DNA of 64,000 nt from Zymoseptoria tritici IPO323 (GCF_000219625.1 NC_018217.1:1860001-1924000); one strand, 5' to 3'. Positions 44,160 to 56,572 are shown, counted from the stretch's first letter. Translations and numbers: made by a program. The notes: generated from the sequence alone by a model not told the origin.

Positions 44160-45256
44160 CCTCGTATAGCTCGTATACATGCTAAGACTTGGAAATCCGA
44201 CTTTATCTTACCGCTCTTCTACCTTTGCATACTACTTAATGCATTACTATACTATCGACATTAAGCAAAGCGATATTAGGACCTACAGAGCGCATTACGA
44301 GCTTTACGTTAAAAAAGGAATTATCTAAATCGGCCGTGTTTTAAGCCTACTATAACTCTACTAAATTTACCGCTAGTTTTTAGCCCTTAACTACTAAAAT
44401 AGACGATATTAGCGACTTATCTATAGTAGATTTACCTTCCCTATCGGACTTCTACTATAACTATAGCATACTACGTACTACTTAGGACGACTACCTTAAC
44501 GACTTACTTAGTAAGGACTTCCTCGGCGATACGCTATCTACTAGCGTCCTTATAGGTCTACTACCGAGCGCTCTACCGGCTCTACGTAATTACGGTAGTA
44601 GAGCCTCTAATGCTATTAACTTACTAAGCGACTTACTAGCTCTACTACTGCTCTTATAACTGCCGGAGTATCTAGTATCTATAGTATAGGCTCTATAGCA
44701 AGCAATCTATAAGGGTAACAAGACGAGTAAGGTATCTATACCGGACGTTGTAACTATACTATAGCTACCTCTATTTCTAAGGGCTACTTAGCAACCTTAT
44801 CTATTACTTACTTAAGAGCAGCGTAAGAGGGTTAAGTCGTTCGTGCAGGCTATAGACCCTAGCTACTTTAAGCATCTACGTAACGGTAAGGTATATAAGG
44901 ATGCCGAACACTACTACTTACGCCTCTAAGACTATACCTTTATAATAGGCTTCGTAGTCGTCTATACCTTAAGTATAGCGCAACGTAAGCTATATTACTA
45001 TATCTACTACGGCGACGCTATACGTAATAATAGGGAGTTTAAGGAAGCTATAAACGATAGCGACGACGAATACCGCTACCTACGAGCCTGCGCTACGAAG
45101 TATATTCGCGCTCGCTATTATAAGTAGTCTTATCGGTTATCCTTTAAGCGTATAAGGTAAGACGCGGAAGTTAAGAGGTAGATTCTTACTATCTACTACC
45201 TTAGCTATTACTATAAAGTCGCCCCCTTACTAACAGTCTATATAGTGTACTAAGGG
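44160..45256 (+). pseudogene. Element F coding relic, left part
   Basis: AT-rich, CA-poor sequence. One plus-strand frame near 44870-45150 reads FKHLRNGKVYKDAEHYYLRL, YTFIIGFVVVYTLSIAQRKL and DSDDEYRYLRACATKYIRAR with RIP stops. I do not recognise a transposase family. Confidence 0.4.
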
Positions 45257-45260
45257 CGAT

Positions 45261-45638
45261 TGTTAGGATTGCCTCGTGATAAGGCAGGGAAAGACTGGAG
45301 TAGGGAAGTATCGAACAATAGGTTTTAGAATGTAACGACTCGATTCGTTGAAGGAGGGAATGGAGGAGGAGAGCCTCCTTCGCTATATACACAGCTACTG
45401 CTAGGTTCTATTCCCCTATCCTTTACTTCTCTCGTTATAAGCGGGATCGTCTGTCCTTTCGTAGCCCTTTGATCCTTATCGTTAGGTATTAAGAGGCAAG
45501 CTAGATCGGACTGCCTTAATCCGTACGCTGTTACGCTCTTCGTAACTAGGATAGCTCGTTGTTGTGTTTTTCGAAACCAGGTTGGCCTAGCTTAGGGGAG
45601 ATAAGGCCAGACTGCGCTTACGTAAGGGGATCCTTATA
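45261..45638 (-). repeat. 3' LTR of chromovirus E
   Basis: Same length as 52770-53147. Differences are mainly G/A and C/T, including its last bases TTATA versus TCACA. Confidence 0.88.
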
Positions 45639-45917
45639 TTGCCCCCCTCCCCCTAGTGCAACTAACCTTAGTTGCGTGCGCGAATCTTCAGCAGCGTTCA
45701 GCTGCAGGTTCAATTTACTAACTGCTAACGTTGCTAGGCCAGCTGCTCGGTGTCCCGATTAGGAAATAAAAGTAGGTCCCTTGCGTATATACTACTCTTT
45801 CTCGCCCTCGAATTCTTCTCTTCTTACAAACACCTACTAAAAGTAAGTATTAGCAGCTGGCTCTAGAACGGTCTAGATTAGCGCTAGATTAGCTAACATT
45901 GCGACTAGACTAGCATA

Positions 45918-46787
45918 ATGTCCGGCGCACTCTACTATCTTCGCGACAAGTACTATAAGAAAGTCCGAGCTAGTAGGTAGAACGAGAATCCGTGCTCGTT
46001 ATGCCTCTCTAGCGTTAAGGAGGGCTAGGACCTGTCTAAGATCTGCTAGATTGCGGCAGAGAAGCCCCTACCCGGCAACATCCTAGCTAAGTGTTCCGGA
46101 TGCCTAACTAGCAAGAATGCGGACTATCTTTAGGTAGGTCGGTTTGGTTAATTCTAGCGTGTTCTGTCGCTAACTGTCCTACTTAGATGCTAGTCGACTA
46201 GGAGCCCGCCTAGAAAGCTATTAAGTAGGACATCGACACCGTCTACGGCCGCACTACCTAGTCTAAGGCTAAGAAGGAAGACTTGCTAGATCGTGTTCTG
46301 TGTTTTATAGGCTCTATAGAGGCGTAAGTGTCCCTTTCTAGCGTATTCTGGACTAGTAGCTAATTAGGATAGTTAAATAGGAAGTTAGATAGTAGTTTCC
46401 GTAGCGAGGACGGTCTCTCCTAGCACCCTGGTACTGCTACCTAGGAGGATACTAGACAGAAGGTGCCTAAGAGGGACTGCTCGGCTAGTGCGATCTTAGC
46501 GAAGGCTATATATACCGTCCCTAGCTTAATCTAGCCCTTACTAACATTCTTTGTAGCAGTCTAGTAGCACCCCTAGCAAGAAGCGCTGCTTAATAGACGT
46601 GCGCGGCTGCAAGTCGGACTGTAAGCGTGCTAAGGAGGCCGAGGATCGCCTAATCGCGGTTAGTACTGCCTTAGAGGCGTTTAACCGTATTGTTATAAGC
46701 GACCAGGCTCTAAAGAAGGGACAGTTGCGCAAGATAGTCTTTCCGACGACCGCTAAGGACCGTAGTAAGGTAGAGGACCCGAACTAG
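45918..46787 (+). pseudogene. Antisense accessory ORF of chromovirus E
   Basis: Opposite in strand to pol, between the chromodomain and the 3' LTR. Starts ATG at 45918: MSGALYYLRDKYYKKVRAS, then NENPCSLCLSSVKEG, DLSKIC, AEKPLPGNILAKCSGCLTSK. The pattern CxxC...C...CxGC aligns with that of element B (NHNPCFNC, LTKLC, AKCAGCLDD). A later open stretch (46599-46787) reads CKSDCKRAKEAEDRLIAVST and ALEAFNRIVISDQALKKGQL to a charged end, parallel to LERFNSYARG in B. Segments between are in different frames, so the original was probably spliced. RIP stops make it non-functional here. Confidence 0.6.
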
Positions 46788-46989
46788 GGCGACTCCGACT
46801 TTAATTAAGCTATTCTAGACTAGAATGGCGGGCGTAGGTCTTCCGGGACTAGGGGTATAACAGATAACGTTAACATAGCATATTAAGACTATAGCAGGGC
46901 CTAGATAGTTGTTAAATAGCGCAGAGTTAGTTAACTTAGACTAGATTAGACTAGAATAAAGCCAATTCCGCCCTTCGAATTTTTAAATT

Positions 46990-49900
46990 TAAGTAATTTT
47001 GTCTAAGTCCCTTAGAAATCCTCGGGATTTTTCTTACATCTTCCTACGCCTTTTTAGCTCCTTCTGGCCTATCTTGCGGCGGAATGCTCTTATTGCTGCC
47101 GGGCTTATGTTGTATCTAGGCTCCTAAGAGTTCTCGTGCTTACCGAAGCCCTTCTACTTAATTAGGTAACTAAAGTTATATAGGTCGTCCTCTTTTTTAT
47201 CTAAGATATCTTCTACCTCCTATTCGTTCCCGTCCCCTGCGTCGTACCGCTTTATTTTGTCCTGTTTGCGGCTAGAGTAGTCCGGGATAGACTTCTTAAG
47301 GAGCGAGACATAGAAGGTAGGGTGGATGCTTAGCGAGCTAGGGAGGTCGAGTGTGTATGTTACGTAGTTAACTATTGCCTTAACCTTGTATAGTCCGATA
47401 TACTTGTAGTCGAGCTTAGGTAACGGCCGCATAGACTTAATGTTCTTCGTGTTTAGGTAGACTTCGTTACCTACGTTAAAGGAGACGTCCTTCCTATACT
47501 TGTTCGCCTACTTAGCTATCTGTTTCTTCGTCTTAGCCAGTCTTTCGCGCATCTTCTTCTAGTTAGTAATTATCTGCTCCGCGAGTTAGACAGCCTTTAG
47601 CGCCTCGCTATCTTTCTAGCGCATTCTAGGCTAGTAGGACCTTCGTAGGTCCCTCGTTGTGTATACTTAGAACGGCGTTAGCCCGGTTGCCGTATGCACA
47701 CTATTATTATAGGCGAATTCCGCTGTCGATAGTAGAGAGGCCTAGTTGTCCTGCTTATAGTTACAGTACGTCCGTAAATACTGCTCTAGTATCTGGTTCT
47801 GCCTTTCCGTCTAACTATCCGTCTACGGATAGAACGCCGTACTCAGCTTCCGGCGTACCCCGAGGTAGTAGTAGAAGGTGCTCTAGAATTTGGAGGTAAG
47901 GATTAGCCCGCGGTCGGACGTAATCGTAGCTAGCTGGCTATAGGGGCGGACAACCTCTCTTATTATAAGTTTAGCGAGGTTAGCTAACGTAATCGTTTTC
48001 CGGTATAGTACGTAATAGACTATCTTAGTGTAGCAGTCTACTACTACCTGTATGCAGTTGTAAGACTAGCTTAGGAGCTTGCTCGGCGGGAGGTTAGTAA
48101 TAAAATCTAGCGTAATGTCGGCCTAGGGAGTTAGCGAGGGGGGTTCGGGGTGCAGCAGGCTATGCGGTTTGTGCCTTCGTAGCTTTGCTCTTTCGTACGC
48201 CTAGCAGGTCCTTACGAACTCCTTAATATACTTCCGCATCCTAGGCTAGTAGAAACTACGCTAAAGCAACTCTAGGGTCCTTGCAAAGCCGAAATGTCCG
48301 GAGAGGGGGTCGTCGTAGCATTCCTAGAGTAGCTAGAGCCTTATAGCGCCTTCTAGTACGTATGCCTTGCTATTTATGTACGCAACGCCCTCTTCTAGGG
48401 ACTACCTCTCCGCCTAGAGGGTAGGCTCGGCAACAGCCTTCTCCTAGACTATCCTCTTATAGGTAGGGTCCTTACTAAGGGCTTTCTTAAGCCGCTCTAG
48501 AAGGTTCGGGGTCCTTACCGCTGCCCCGATGTACTAGACTAGGCTATCCTGCCCTGTCGGCAGTGTAAATACCTTTCGGAAGAGGCGGACGCTAGCGTCT
48601 GCTTCCTCCTCGGTAGCCTATCGGCCCGAATGCGACTCCTTAGTAAGGTCTAGTCTCCTGCTAAGTGCGTCGGCAGCGCTATTCGCCTTACCTAGCCTAT
48701 ACGTAGTCCTAAAATCGATCTGCAATAGCTATTTAGCCTATCTAACTTGCCTCCTCGAGAGGGTCTTTGTCGTTATAAGGATCTAAAGGTTCGCATAGTT
48801 AGTTAGCAACTCTACTTAGTAGCGGGCGTCCTCGAGGTAGTGCCTAAAGTGTTTAAAGGAGTCTACTACAGCGAGGAGCTTGCTATCTTCTGTTCCGTAG
48901 TTCCTTTCTGCCGCAATTATCTTCCTTAAGAAGTAGGCGACTAGGAACTACTGCAGTTTGCCCCCCTCGTTATAAGGCTAGGACAGGATGCCTGATATTG
49001 CTTCCCCCGATGCGTCGGTCTCTACCTAATAGGGGAGCTCTAGGTTATAGTAGCGCAGAACAGGCTCTTCTACGAACTTGCGGCATAGCTTATAGAAGGA
49101 CTAGATCGCCCTGTCGTCTAATTTAAGATAAGTACGCTCTCTTCGGCGCTAGTTCGCCGCCTTCTTGCCTTTAGTATAGCGGTTTAGGGCGGCCGCTAGC
49201 CGCGAGAAGCCCTTAATAAAGCGTCGGTAGTAGTTAGCAAAACTAATAAAGACCCTTATGTCGTAGATTTGTTTGTTTGTTTGTTTGTTTGTTTGTTCCA
49301 TTTACGTCCTTTTGGAGTCTATAACTATGTAGGACGGCCTTGCAAGCAAGGTAGTAGATCTATTTACAATTAAATTCTTTTAGTATTCTTTAACCTTAGG
49401 GGAAACCCCGTGCCTAAGGCAATGCTAAAGGACTTTAAACAAATGCAAGACAAAGGAAATCGAACGAGTGTCGTTGTCTGTTGTCTGCAGCTAGGGCTGT
49501 GTTGCAGCCCAAGGCTGCAGAATTTTCGCGCTAAGCTTTTGCAGAATTTTCAGCGGATCCTTCCGCTTCGCACACACGCTGCGAATTTAAAATGCAGTGC
49601 AAAAGCAGTGCAAAATGCCGTGCAAAAGCAGTGCAAGAGCAGTGCAGAATGCCGTACAAAATGCCGTACAAAAGCAGTGCAAAAGCAGTATAAAAGCAGC
49701 TGTCTAACTCGCTGCCTTCTCTTATCCTTAATATGCCTTTGTGGAACTGTATGCCGCTTCTAAACGTATACAGCTACGCAGGTTAATCGCAGAGTTGTAG
49801 ATTCCACCGAGTTCCAGCTCTTTAAAGTGTATATATGCTTCCTTTCGAGGGCGACGAAGTCTCTAGAGAAGGGACATGCGATTTCGATTTGGATTTCGAG

Positions 49901-52740
49901 GAGGTGCGCGTATAGGGTAGAGTGGACTGCTTCTTTCTTCTTCTCGTTCGTAGCGTAGAGGGCTATTCGTTCGAATCGTGCTGTTGTTCTGTTGTAGCTC
50001 GTGTTTCGAGGCGGATTTCGAGAAGTTTCGAGGCGGATTTCGAGAAGTTTCGAGGCGGATTTCGAGAAGGATTTCGGGCGGATTCGAGAGGTTTTCGAGG
50101 AGGTTTCTTCCAGACTGTCTTAGTTTCCCTTCTAAGGAAGGTACTTACGACGGCCACCGCGTGAAGGTGCAGTCTGTTCGGCCGTCTTATGTCGTAGATA
50201 GACGTAGGGACTAGCTACTCCTAGACCGATTTTATGCGTTCTAGGTCGATCCGCAGCCTATCCTAGGTAACTACGTAGCCTAGGTATTCGACCTAGCTTT
50301 TGTAGAACTCGCATTTAGCCAGGTTAGCGTATAGCTTGTGCCGTCGCAGCCGTTCTAAGACCTGCCGGACGTAATCCTCGTGCTCTTTAAGCGTTCTGGA
50401 GTAAATTAGGATGTCGTCAAGGTATATAACGCAGAAGACATTAACTAGTCCTACTAGGACGCTGTTAATAAAGTTCTAGAACACTGCTAGGGCATTACAA
50501 AGCCCGAATAGCATTACCGTGTATTTAAAATAGCCGTACCTAGTCCGGAATGCCGTCTTCTACTCGTCGCCTTCCCTAATACGCACCCGATAGTACGCAT
50601 AGCGCAGGTCGACCTTAGTAAAGTACCTAGCACCGGCTAGCTAGTCGAGGGACTCGCTAATAAGAGGTAGACCCCCCCTGTTCTTAACTATTACCGCGTT
50701 TAGACCGCGGTAGTCGACACATAGGCGGAGGGTACTATCCTTCTTCCGTACGAAGAGGACTAGAGCGCTAGCCGACGACGTCGACCGCCTGATAAACCCG
50801 TTCTTCAGGTGTTCGGGTAGCTAGGTCTGTATAGCCTCTATCTCTGCCTCGGATAGGGCATACATCGGACTAAAAGGGACCTTTCCTCCTTCTACTAGCT
50901 CGATCTTTAGATTATGTGGACCGTAGGGAGCTAACTCGCCTGCGAGTTCCTCCAAGAAGACATCCGCGAAGTTAGAGTAGGCGCTCGGAACGCCCCCCTA
51001 ACCCGGACTAGCTTCTTCCGACGCGTCCTAGATCGTTATAATATAAAGTGCCGCGTTTACTTTGCTAAGGCACTCCCTATAGAACCTCTCTAGCCTAACG
51101 ACGGCTATCGCCTATTGTTTTTAGGGCTTCGTTCTCTAGTTAACCCTTTTTAGGGTAAAATCCATGTTTAGATTGTATTTCTCGAGCTAAGGCATCCCTA
51201 AGACGACCTTATAGCTATAGATGCGCCCTACTCTAAAGGTGTCGACGCATCCGTGCATTCGTCCTAAGTCGTCCCGGGCCTTATATAAGCTCCGCGTTTC
51301 GCTAAGGACCTAAAGGCTTTGCCCGTTTAGCGTCTTATACGCGACCCTAGCAGGCGGCTCCTAGATAACCTAGTCTATGTCCTTTGCTAATAAGGAGTTA
51401 CAGAAGTTATCCTGCGCGCTGCTGTCGATTAGTCCCGTAACCGTTCTAGTCCTCCCTAGACTATTTAAGGTTAGCGTAACTTCGATAAGGCGCCTATGCT
51501 TATAGCAGCGCCGACCCGGCTCCGCTATCCTACGCTGCTCCTTAGTGTAGAGAACCTAGCCTACTAAGACAGCAGCGTCTACTTAGGGGGCGCCTCTTTT
51601 TCCGAGTCCTTCTAGAGGGAAGGGTTAGGGCAATCGCGCTTAATATGCCCGACCTGGCGGCAACTATAGCAAGTAGCCTTAGATAGGCCCCTTTAGTCCG
51701 ATCCGTCCTCCGACTTAGACTTCTTAGAGTCCTAGTCGTCGACACTATTGCTTCTGCGTCTCTTTCGGTTGCCCTTGCCTCTTCTACGGCCCGGGTTGTC
51801 CCTTAACTCCTGCTTCTAACCCTCGATAATCCTGTAGGTTTTATTAACCCTCTCTTAGGCCTTAATAAGCATAGTAGCCGGAGCCGGGTAGTTAGAGAGG
51901 CGGGAGCGGTAGTTCTATAGCAAGGAGGCCTTAAAGTTAAGGATCTTGCGCCCCTCGTTCTCTTCTTCTAACTCCTTCTAAAGGATCTTTAGCTCTTCGA
52001 GGAGCTAGTCGGGGGTGCAGTCTCCGAGGGAGGCCTTCCGCAATTGTTCGTAGGCCTTCTCGTAGCGTTCCGCCTCTGTCCCTATAGAGTTAAGTATAAC
52101 TCCCTTTATTATAGTCTAGGTTAGCGTAGTCTAGCTGTCGAGCTAATCTACGTAGCGCTCCTAGTAGTCTTGCTAGAGCTTGCCTATATAGTTAGCGGCG
52201 TAGTCGACTTTTCGGTCCTCCTGGTTAGAGAATCTATAGTATCTACGGAAGTTGCGTTCTACCGCGCGGAGCTAGTCTTCGTAATTAGTACAGGTCTTCC
52301 CTTCGAATATAGGTAGTTCCTTAGACTTAGGGAGGCTGTCCTTGTTCTTATCGAAATAGTCCGTTTCTACGAAGAGTTTAGCAAGTTTCTCCCTCCTTAG
52401 GGTAATTAGGCTATATAAGGCTAGTTCGCTTCGGAGTTCCTTAATCTTTTGCTAGAGTTCGAGGAATTTGTATTCCGCCCGGGCTTCCTAGTTCCGTTTC
52501 TTACGGGTTAGTGCGTCCCCTTAAACTAGGTTAGCCTAAGTAGTCGAGTCGGTGCCTTCCTAGGTCGTTCCGGCATCGTCTACGGTTTCCGCGATAGAGG
52601 TAGCGCTTAGCTAGCGGGCGGCAGCGTCCGCGTCGGACTTAGCGGCTAGTATAGCACCCTGCTAGCGAGCGGAGGTGTCGGAAGGAGATTCCTCGCGTCT
52701 GCGAGTAGCCTTAGGTGCTATGTCGATTAGGGGTTCGATA
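46990..52740 (-). pseudogene. Gag-Pol of chromovirus E (RIP-decayed)
   Basis: From right to left: gag with FEGKTCTNYEDWLRAVERNF (about 52280) and knuckle CYSCR.VGHIKRDCP (about 51620-51675), protease, RT with CVIYLDDILIYSRTLKEHED (about 50400-50430), RNase H with DALSRRLD (about 48650), integrase (zinc-binding block near 48270; DFI-type core near 48100) and a chromodomain (YEVEDILDKKEDDLYNFSYL, HENS.EPRYNISPAAIRAFR) at 47040-47230. Stops are mainly TAG at Trp/Gln codons. The SINE-like insertion interrupts RT near 49269-50185. Confidence 0.83.
49269..50185 (-). mobile_element. SINE-like element sharing the LINE 3' end, copy 2
   Basis: 917 bp bounded by CTTATGTCGTAGAT (49255-49268, 50186-50199). 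Same (CAAA)n tail, 3' segment, GTGCAAAAGCA array (about 49595-49700) and unique region as copy 1. Its 5' part adds a TTTCGAGGCGGATTTCGAGAAG tandem array (50003-50075) absent from copy 1. Confidence 0.78.
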
Positions 52741-52769
52741 CTATAGTACGTAAGTTTAAACGAATCGCG

Positions 52770-53147
52770 TGTTAGGATTACCTCGTAATAAGGCAGGGAA
52801 AGACTAGAGTAGGGAAGTATCGAACAATAGGTTTTAGAATGTAACGACTCGATTCGTTAAAGGAGGGAATAGAGGAGGAGAGCCTCCTTTGCTATATACA
52901 CAGCTACTGCTAGGTTCTATTCCCCTATCCTTTACTTCTCTCGTTATAAGCGGGATCGTCTGTCCTTTCGTAGCCCTTCGATCCTTATCGTTAGGTATTA
53001 AGAGGCAAGCTAGATCGGACTGCCTTAATCCGTACGCTGTTGCGCTCTTCGTAACCAGGATAGCTTGTTGTTATGTTCTTCGAAACCAGGTTGGCCCAGC
53101 TTAGGGGAGATGAGGCCAGACTGCGCTCACGTGAGGGGATCCTCACA
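52770..53147 (-). repeat. 5' LTR of chromovirus E
   Basis: Less mutated of the two LTRs; ends CCTCACA followed by the GCGAT duplication. Confidence 0.88.
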
Positions 53148-53152
53148 GCGAT

Positions 53153-55560
53153 TACCTAGCTACTACGAGGGCCTCGTATTAGCCGCTTAACTACGACTTA
53201 CCGGCGAGTCCTATAAGACCGCTTATCGCTAGCTCTCTACGAAGGATTTATAGCTTAATCGTAAGAAGTATTATAACCTTACGAACGGAGTTACGAAGTA
53301 GGGTAGCGGCGATTTAGAGACGGTTATTAACGCCCTACTTAGTGTACTAGTCGAGCTAGGCTTCTGCTATAAAGCCCGCTAGTTATATAAATATAAGCTA
53401 TAGACTAGTATAGCGTTAAGGGCGTTACTCGAGCAAGTAGTATATTAGATGCTAAGGTAAGAGGTATTCGTAAGGCGCTTCTTACTAGACTTCTCTATAT
53501 AAGTAGACGCTACCTTTAATATAGAGCGTAGTAATCTGCTCCTTAGTATAATAACTAGCGTTGCTAACACTAGAAGGGGGTTTCCTATAGTATATAGTTT
53601 AATAAAGAGCGAAAGCGCCGAGAGCTAGCACTTTATACTTACTATTGTTGCTAATAACTACCTTAAGGGTATACGAATGCTAAAGGTTATTATCTCTAAC
53701 CGCGGTAAGGGGCTAACCGCCGCTATTCCGGATATACTATTTAGTGCAGTAATCTAGTAATATTACTAATAGTACGCCGCCGCTAACATTACCGAGCGTA
53801 TTAACCTTAGTACTAAACGTAGAGCTACCGCCGTAGCGGTAGCTACGAAGGCTCGACTCCGAGCAATAGTAACTATAGCTACAGACTTACAACTAGGCTA
53901 CGCCGGCCTAGTTAATACTACTAAATCCTCTACTTAAGCTATAGAAGTGCTAGAAGCAGCAGAAATAGTACTACTACTAGCCCGTGTGCGTAAGCCTAGC
54001 TATATAAGAGAGGAGAAGGAGACCCTTACTAGGCTCGTCTAGCTATAGCTAAAGTTAGAGACTATAGAAGGTACTAACGAGATCGTAGAGCAGATGCTCG
54101 TACTATTTACGATCGACGACAAGATCTACTTCTAGACTATGTAGTTAGACGTAAAGGAGCGGCTATTAACGTACTATATTAAGTATCTACTAAACCTTAG
54201 TGCTAGCTTAACGTAGCGTATAGAGGTTAGCAATTGTAGTATAAAGGGCTATACGAATCTAACGTTTAACCTAAAGCAGTGCGTTAAGGGCATTACTATC
54301 TATATTAATAAGGTGTTTAACGAGCTAGAGCTACTAGAATTTAATACGCTCGCTAGTGCACCCCTTTAAGCTATTACCGCTAATAACTAAGGCTACTTTA
54401 TAGAGCTTATAGGGGAGGTAACGGCATAGCTAGTAGAGCAACTCCTCGAGAGCTAGTATACCGCCCTCGAGATTAAGCGTAATATCGACTATATAAACCT
54501 TAGCCGTAGCGAGGATAATAAGGTGCTATATCTAATCCGTAATTACTATACGGACTATAGTAAAGTCGAGCAGTTTAGTACCCCTTATAGTTATATGTTG
54601 CTAAAGGCTACCGTTAAGAGGATTGCTATTCCTACTAGTATCTACTATTTACGCTAGTTTGCTCGCAACAGAGCTCTCGGCCGCATTAAATAGAAGCTAG
54701 AGTAGCTCCCTATACACGATGTAGAGTTTAAGAGTCTATAGCTACTAGAGCGCATTAATGCCGTAGACCGAGTTAAAGTAGCGTTTATACGTATACTAGC
54801 CTTTACCGAGGGTACGTATAAATTAGACGGCTCTTACTTTGTAGACGATGTCGAGGCGTTTATAGTAAGTCGATTGCCTACTACTTAGTTTAGAGCGAAC
54901 GTTGCTAGCCTACTATAAGCTCGTCTATTCGAGGCTCTAAGGAATAAATACAACGTCTATAAGGCTCGTAAGGGTAACAATAACGCTAGTAGCCGGCTTT
55001 AAACGAGCGCCGAGATAACGGTAACTACTACTTAATAAGTAGAGCGAACGGCGGCTTAAACGTAGGAAGCAATGCTAGCCGTAGAGTAGAGGGTAAGGGA
55101 GCCTAAGGCGTTAGTAGCGGTAGTAACGGTAACGGTAACAGCAATAATAAGGGGTAGAAGGGCTAGTAGAGCGAGGGGTAGAGGGCGGAGTAGCATTAGT
55201 ATAGCGCCGGTAGGCGGTAAGGGCGTAGCTGCTACTAATCTTAGTAAGGAATCTATACCGGCTCCTATTAAGACTGCCCCTATATCGTCGACCCCTCTAG
55301 TAACTAGTAGAGGTAGACCGATCCGTCGCCCTCGGAAGATAGTATATATCTTAAGCGTAGCTACTAGTACGAGGCCGTAGATCTATTACTCGCGTAAACG
55401 ACTCGTACGGAAGCTAGAAACGCCGAATCCGGGATTAAACGCTCGGCTAATTAGAGCGCTAAGAACTCCTTTAACTTTCTCGTCGTTCTTATCGAAGGGG
55501 CGGCGGTACTACTACCGGTATAGTAAGGGTAAGGAGCCGGCACCCGCCCCTTAAGGAGGC
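53153..55560 (+). pseudogene. Element F coding relic, right part
   Basis: Long plus-strand frame with RIP stops: EIVLLLARVRKPSYIREEKE, LKQCVKGITIYINKVFNELE, LLERINAVDRVKVAFIRILA, FTEGTYKLDGSYFVDDVEAF, then a Ser/Pro/Arg-rich tail (RGRRASRARGRGR, SRGRPIRRPRKIV). Presumably the element's own protein; family not recognised. Confidence 0.45.
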
Positions 55561-55790
55561 GGGTTGTTATAGTGTTGTTATTATTAGAGTATAGTAGTAG
55601 TAGTAGTAATAATATATATATAGCTAGGAGCCCTACCGTCTACCGTAGACCTACAATTAAGCGATTCTACTTCTTATCGTCGTTCTCGTCGTCGGCGGCA
55701 CTACTACCGGTATAGTAAGGGTAAGGAGCCGGCCCCCGCCCCTTAAGGAGGCGGGTTGTCGTAGTATTATTATTATTAGAGGGTTTTTAG
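55483..55790. repeat. Two ~105-bp direct repeats with a GC hairpin
   Basis: Copies at about 55483-55590 and 55679-55790 share CGGTATAGTAAGGGTAAGGA and the palindrome-like ACCCGCC CCTTAAGG AGGCGGGT (first A is C in copy 2). Located in the subterminal region of element F. Confidence 0.7.
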
Positions 55791-55799
55791 TAGTAGTAT

Positions 55800-56278
55800 A
55801 GCTATATATAGTATTACTATTTCGTTCCTTTTAATTATATAGCTACACCTCTTAGTTAAGTAGTAGCAAAGGCTACTCCTCTGTTTACTAGCCCTTATAG
55901 TAACGTTTAGTTCGAGAGCTAGTAGCTATCGCCTAAGGGGTAGGGGACTCTTCCGCTCCGGCGACGAATTTTTTACTCCTACCTAGTTAGGAAGTTACGG
56001 AAAAGTTCCTAATCGGGCTTAGCGCAAAGCCCGGAAGTAGAGCTATATTAACACTTTATCTTTTGCTTTATTTATTAGTAGTAGAAAGGGTAGATTAGTA
56101 AAGGGGCTCGAGTGTTCGTTTCTCCTTCTATTAACTACCTCCTTTAGCGTCCTTAGTTCGAGGCGATCCGGAGAGCCCTTTTACTAAGGCTACTAGCGTT
56201 AGTAAGACTTTATCTTTTTGGTGTTAGTCGGAAAACTTCCTTTTTTGGCTTAGCGTGAAATTTCGCTTAGTTACCTAG
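55800..56278. other. Subterminal non-coding part of element F
   Basis: RIP-type AT-rich sequence without a readable frame. Confidence 0.4.
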
Positions 56279-56321
56279 TATCCGAGTGTTCTTTCCGACT
56301 GTACTCCCCCGAGACATTTGG
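56279..56321 (-). repeat. Right TIR of element F
   Basis: Followed by the CTTTATTTC duplication and the rest of the HET relic. Confidence 0.9.
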
Positions 56322-56330
56322 CTTTATTTC

Positions 56331-56572
56331 CTTCCACTCTTTTGGGCAATGGCTATGGAAGCGTGGTGAAAGCCGGATATTCGTGGTGAGATCTGTAACA
56401 TTACAGAAGCAATAGAAGTTCTGAGCGGCCGTCGGGAATACTTGTCGGGTTCTTCGAACGAATGGCACGGGATGCATGGACTTCTTCTGCTGCAGCGACC
56501 AGACAAGACCTTCGAACGGCTTCACTTGCTCCACAGCGCCTGGGCGGAAGCACTTCCCCGAAGGACGGCTAT
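56331..56572 (+). pseudogene. HET-domain protein relic, C-terminal end after insertion
   Basis: Continues from GVSLYF at 44115 as LPLFWAMAMEAW, then a TGA. After it comes EAIEVLSGRREYLSGSSNEW, HGMHGLLLLQRPDKTFERL, which fits the usual HET C-terminal 'GLLLQ...F.R' block. A GTGAAAGC...TACAG intron of 41 nt may cover the TGA but does not keep the frame. The frame is lost beyond 56572. Confidence 0.5.

Larger units (their letters stand above)
45261..53147 (-). mobile_element. Ty3/gypsy chromovirus E, with nested SINE-like element
   Basis: Two 378-bp LTRs (45261-45638, 52770-53147), TGTTAGG...(C/T)A, flanked by the 5-bp duplication GCGAT (45256-45260, 53148-53152). A polypurine tract (AGGGGGAGGGGGGCAA on the minus strand) abuts the left LTR, so coding is minus. 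Without the SINE-like insertion it is about 6.96 kb, close to element B, with the same polypurine tract, gag knuckle, chromodomain and antisense ORF. B and E are one family with different LTRs. Confidence 0.88.
44116..56321. mobile_element. TIR DNA element F (9-bp TSD), with nested chromovirus E
   Basis: Perfect 43-bp inverted repeats (44116-44158 and 56279-56321, starting CCAAATGTCTCGGGGGAG) flanked by the 9-bp duplication CTTTATTTC (44107-44115, 56322-56330). Without element E the unit is about 4.3 kb. A 9-bp duplication is typical of Mutator-like elements, but KDZ-type elements are also possible. The interior is strongly RIP-decayed while the TIRs are untouched. Removing F and one TSD restores continuous HET-relic sequence. 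Confidence 0.8.

Noticed and set aside
56271..56534. 87-codon minus-strand ORF running through the right TIR of element F
   Set aside because: Its end is TIR sequence, so the similar peptide at both element ends is an inverted-repeat effect. The HET-type reading on the plus strand explains the outside part.
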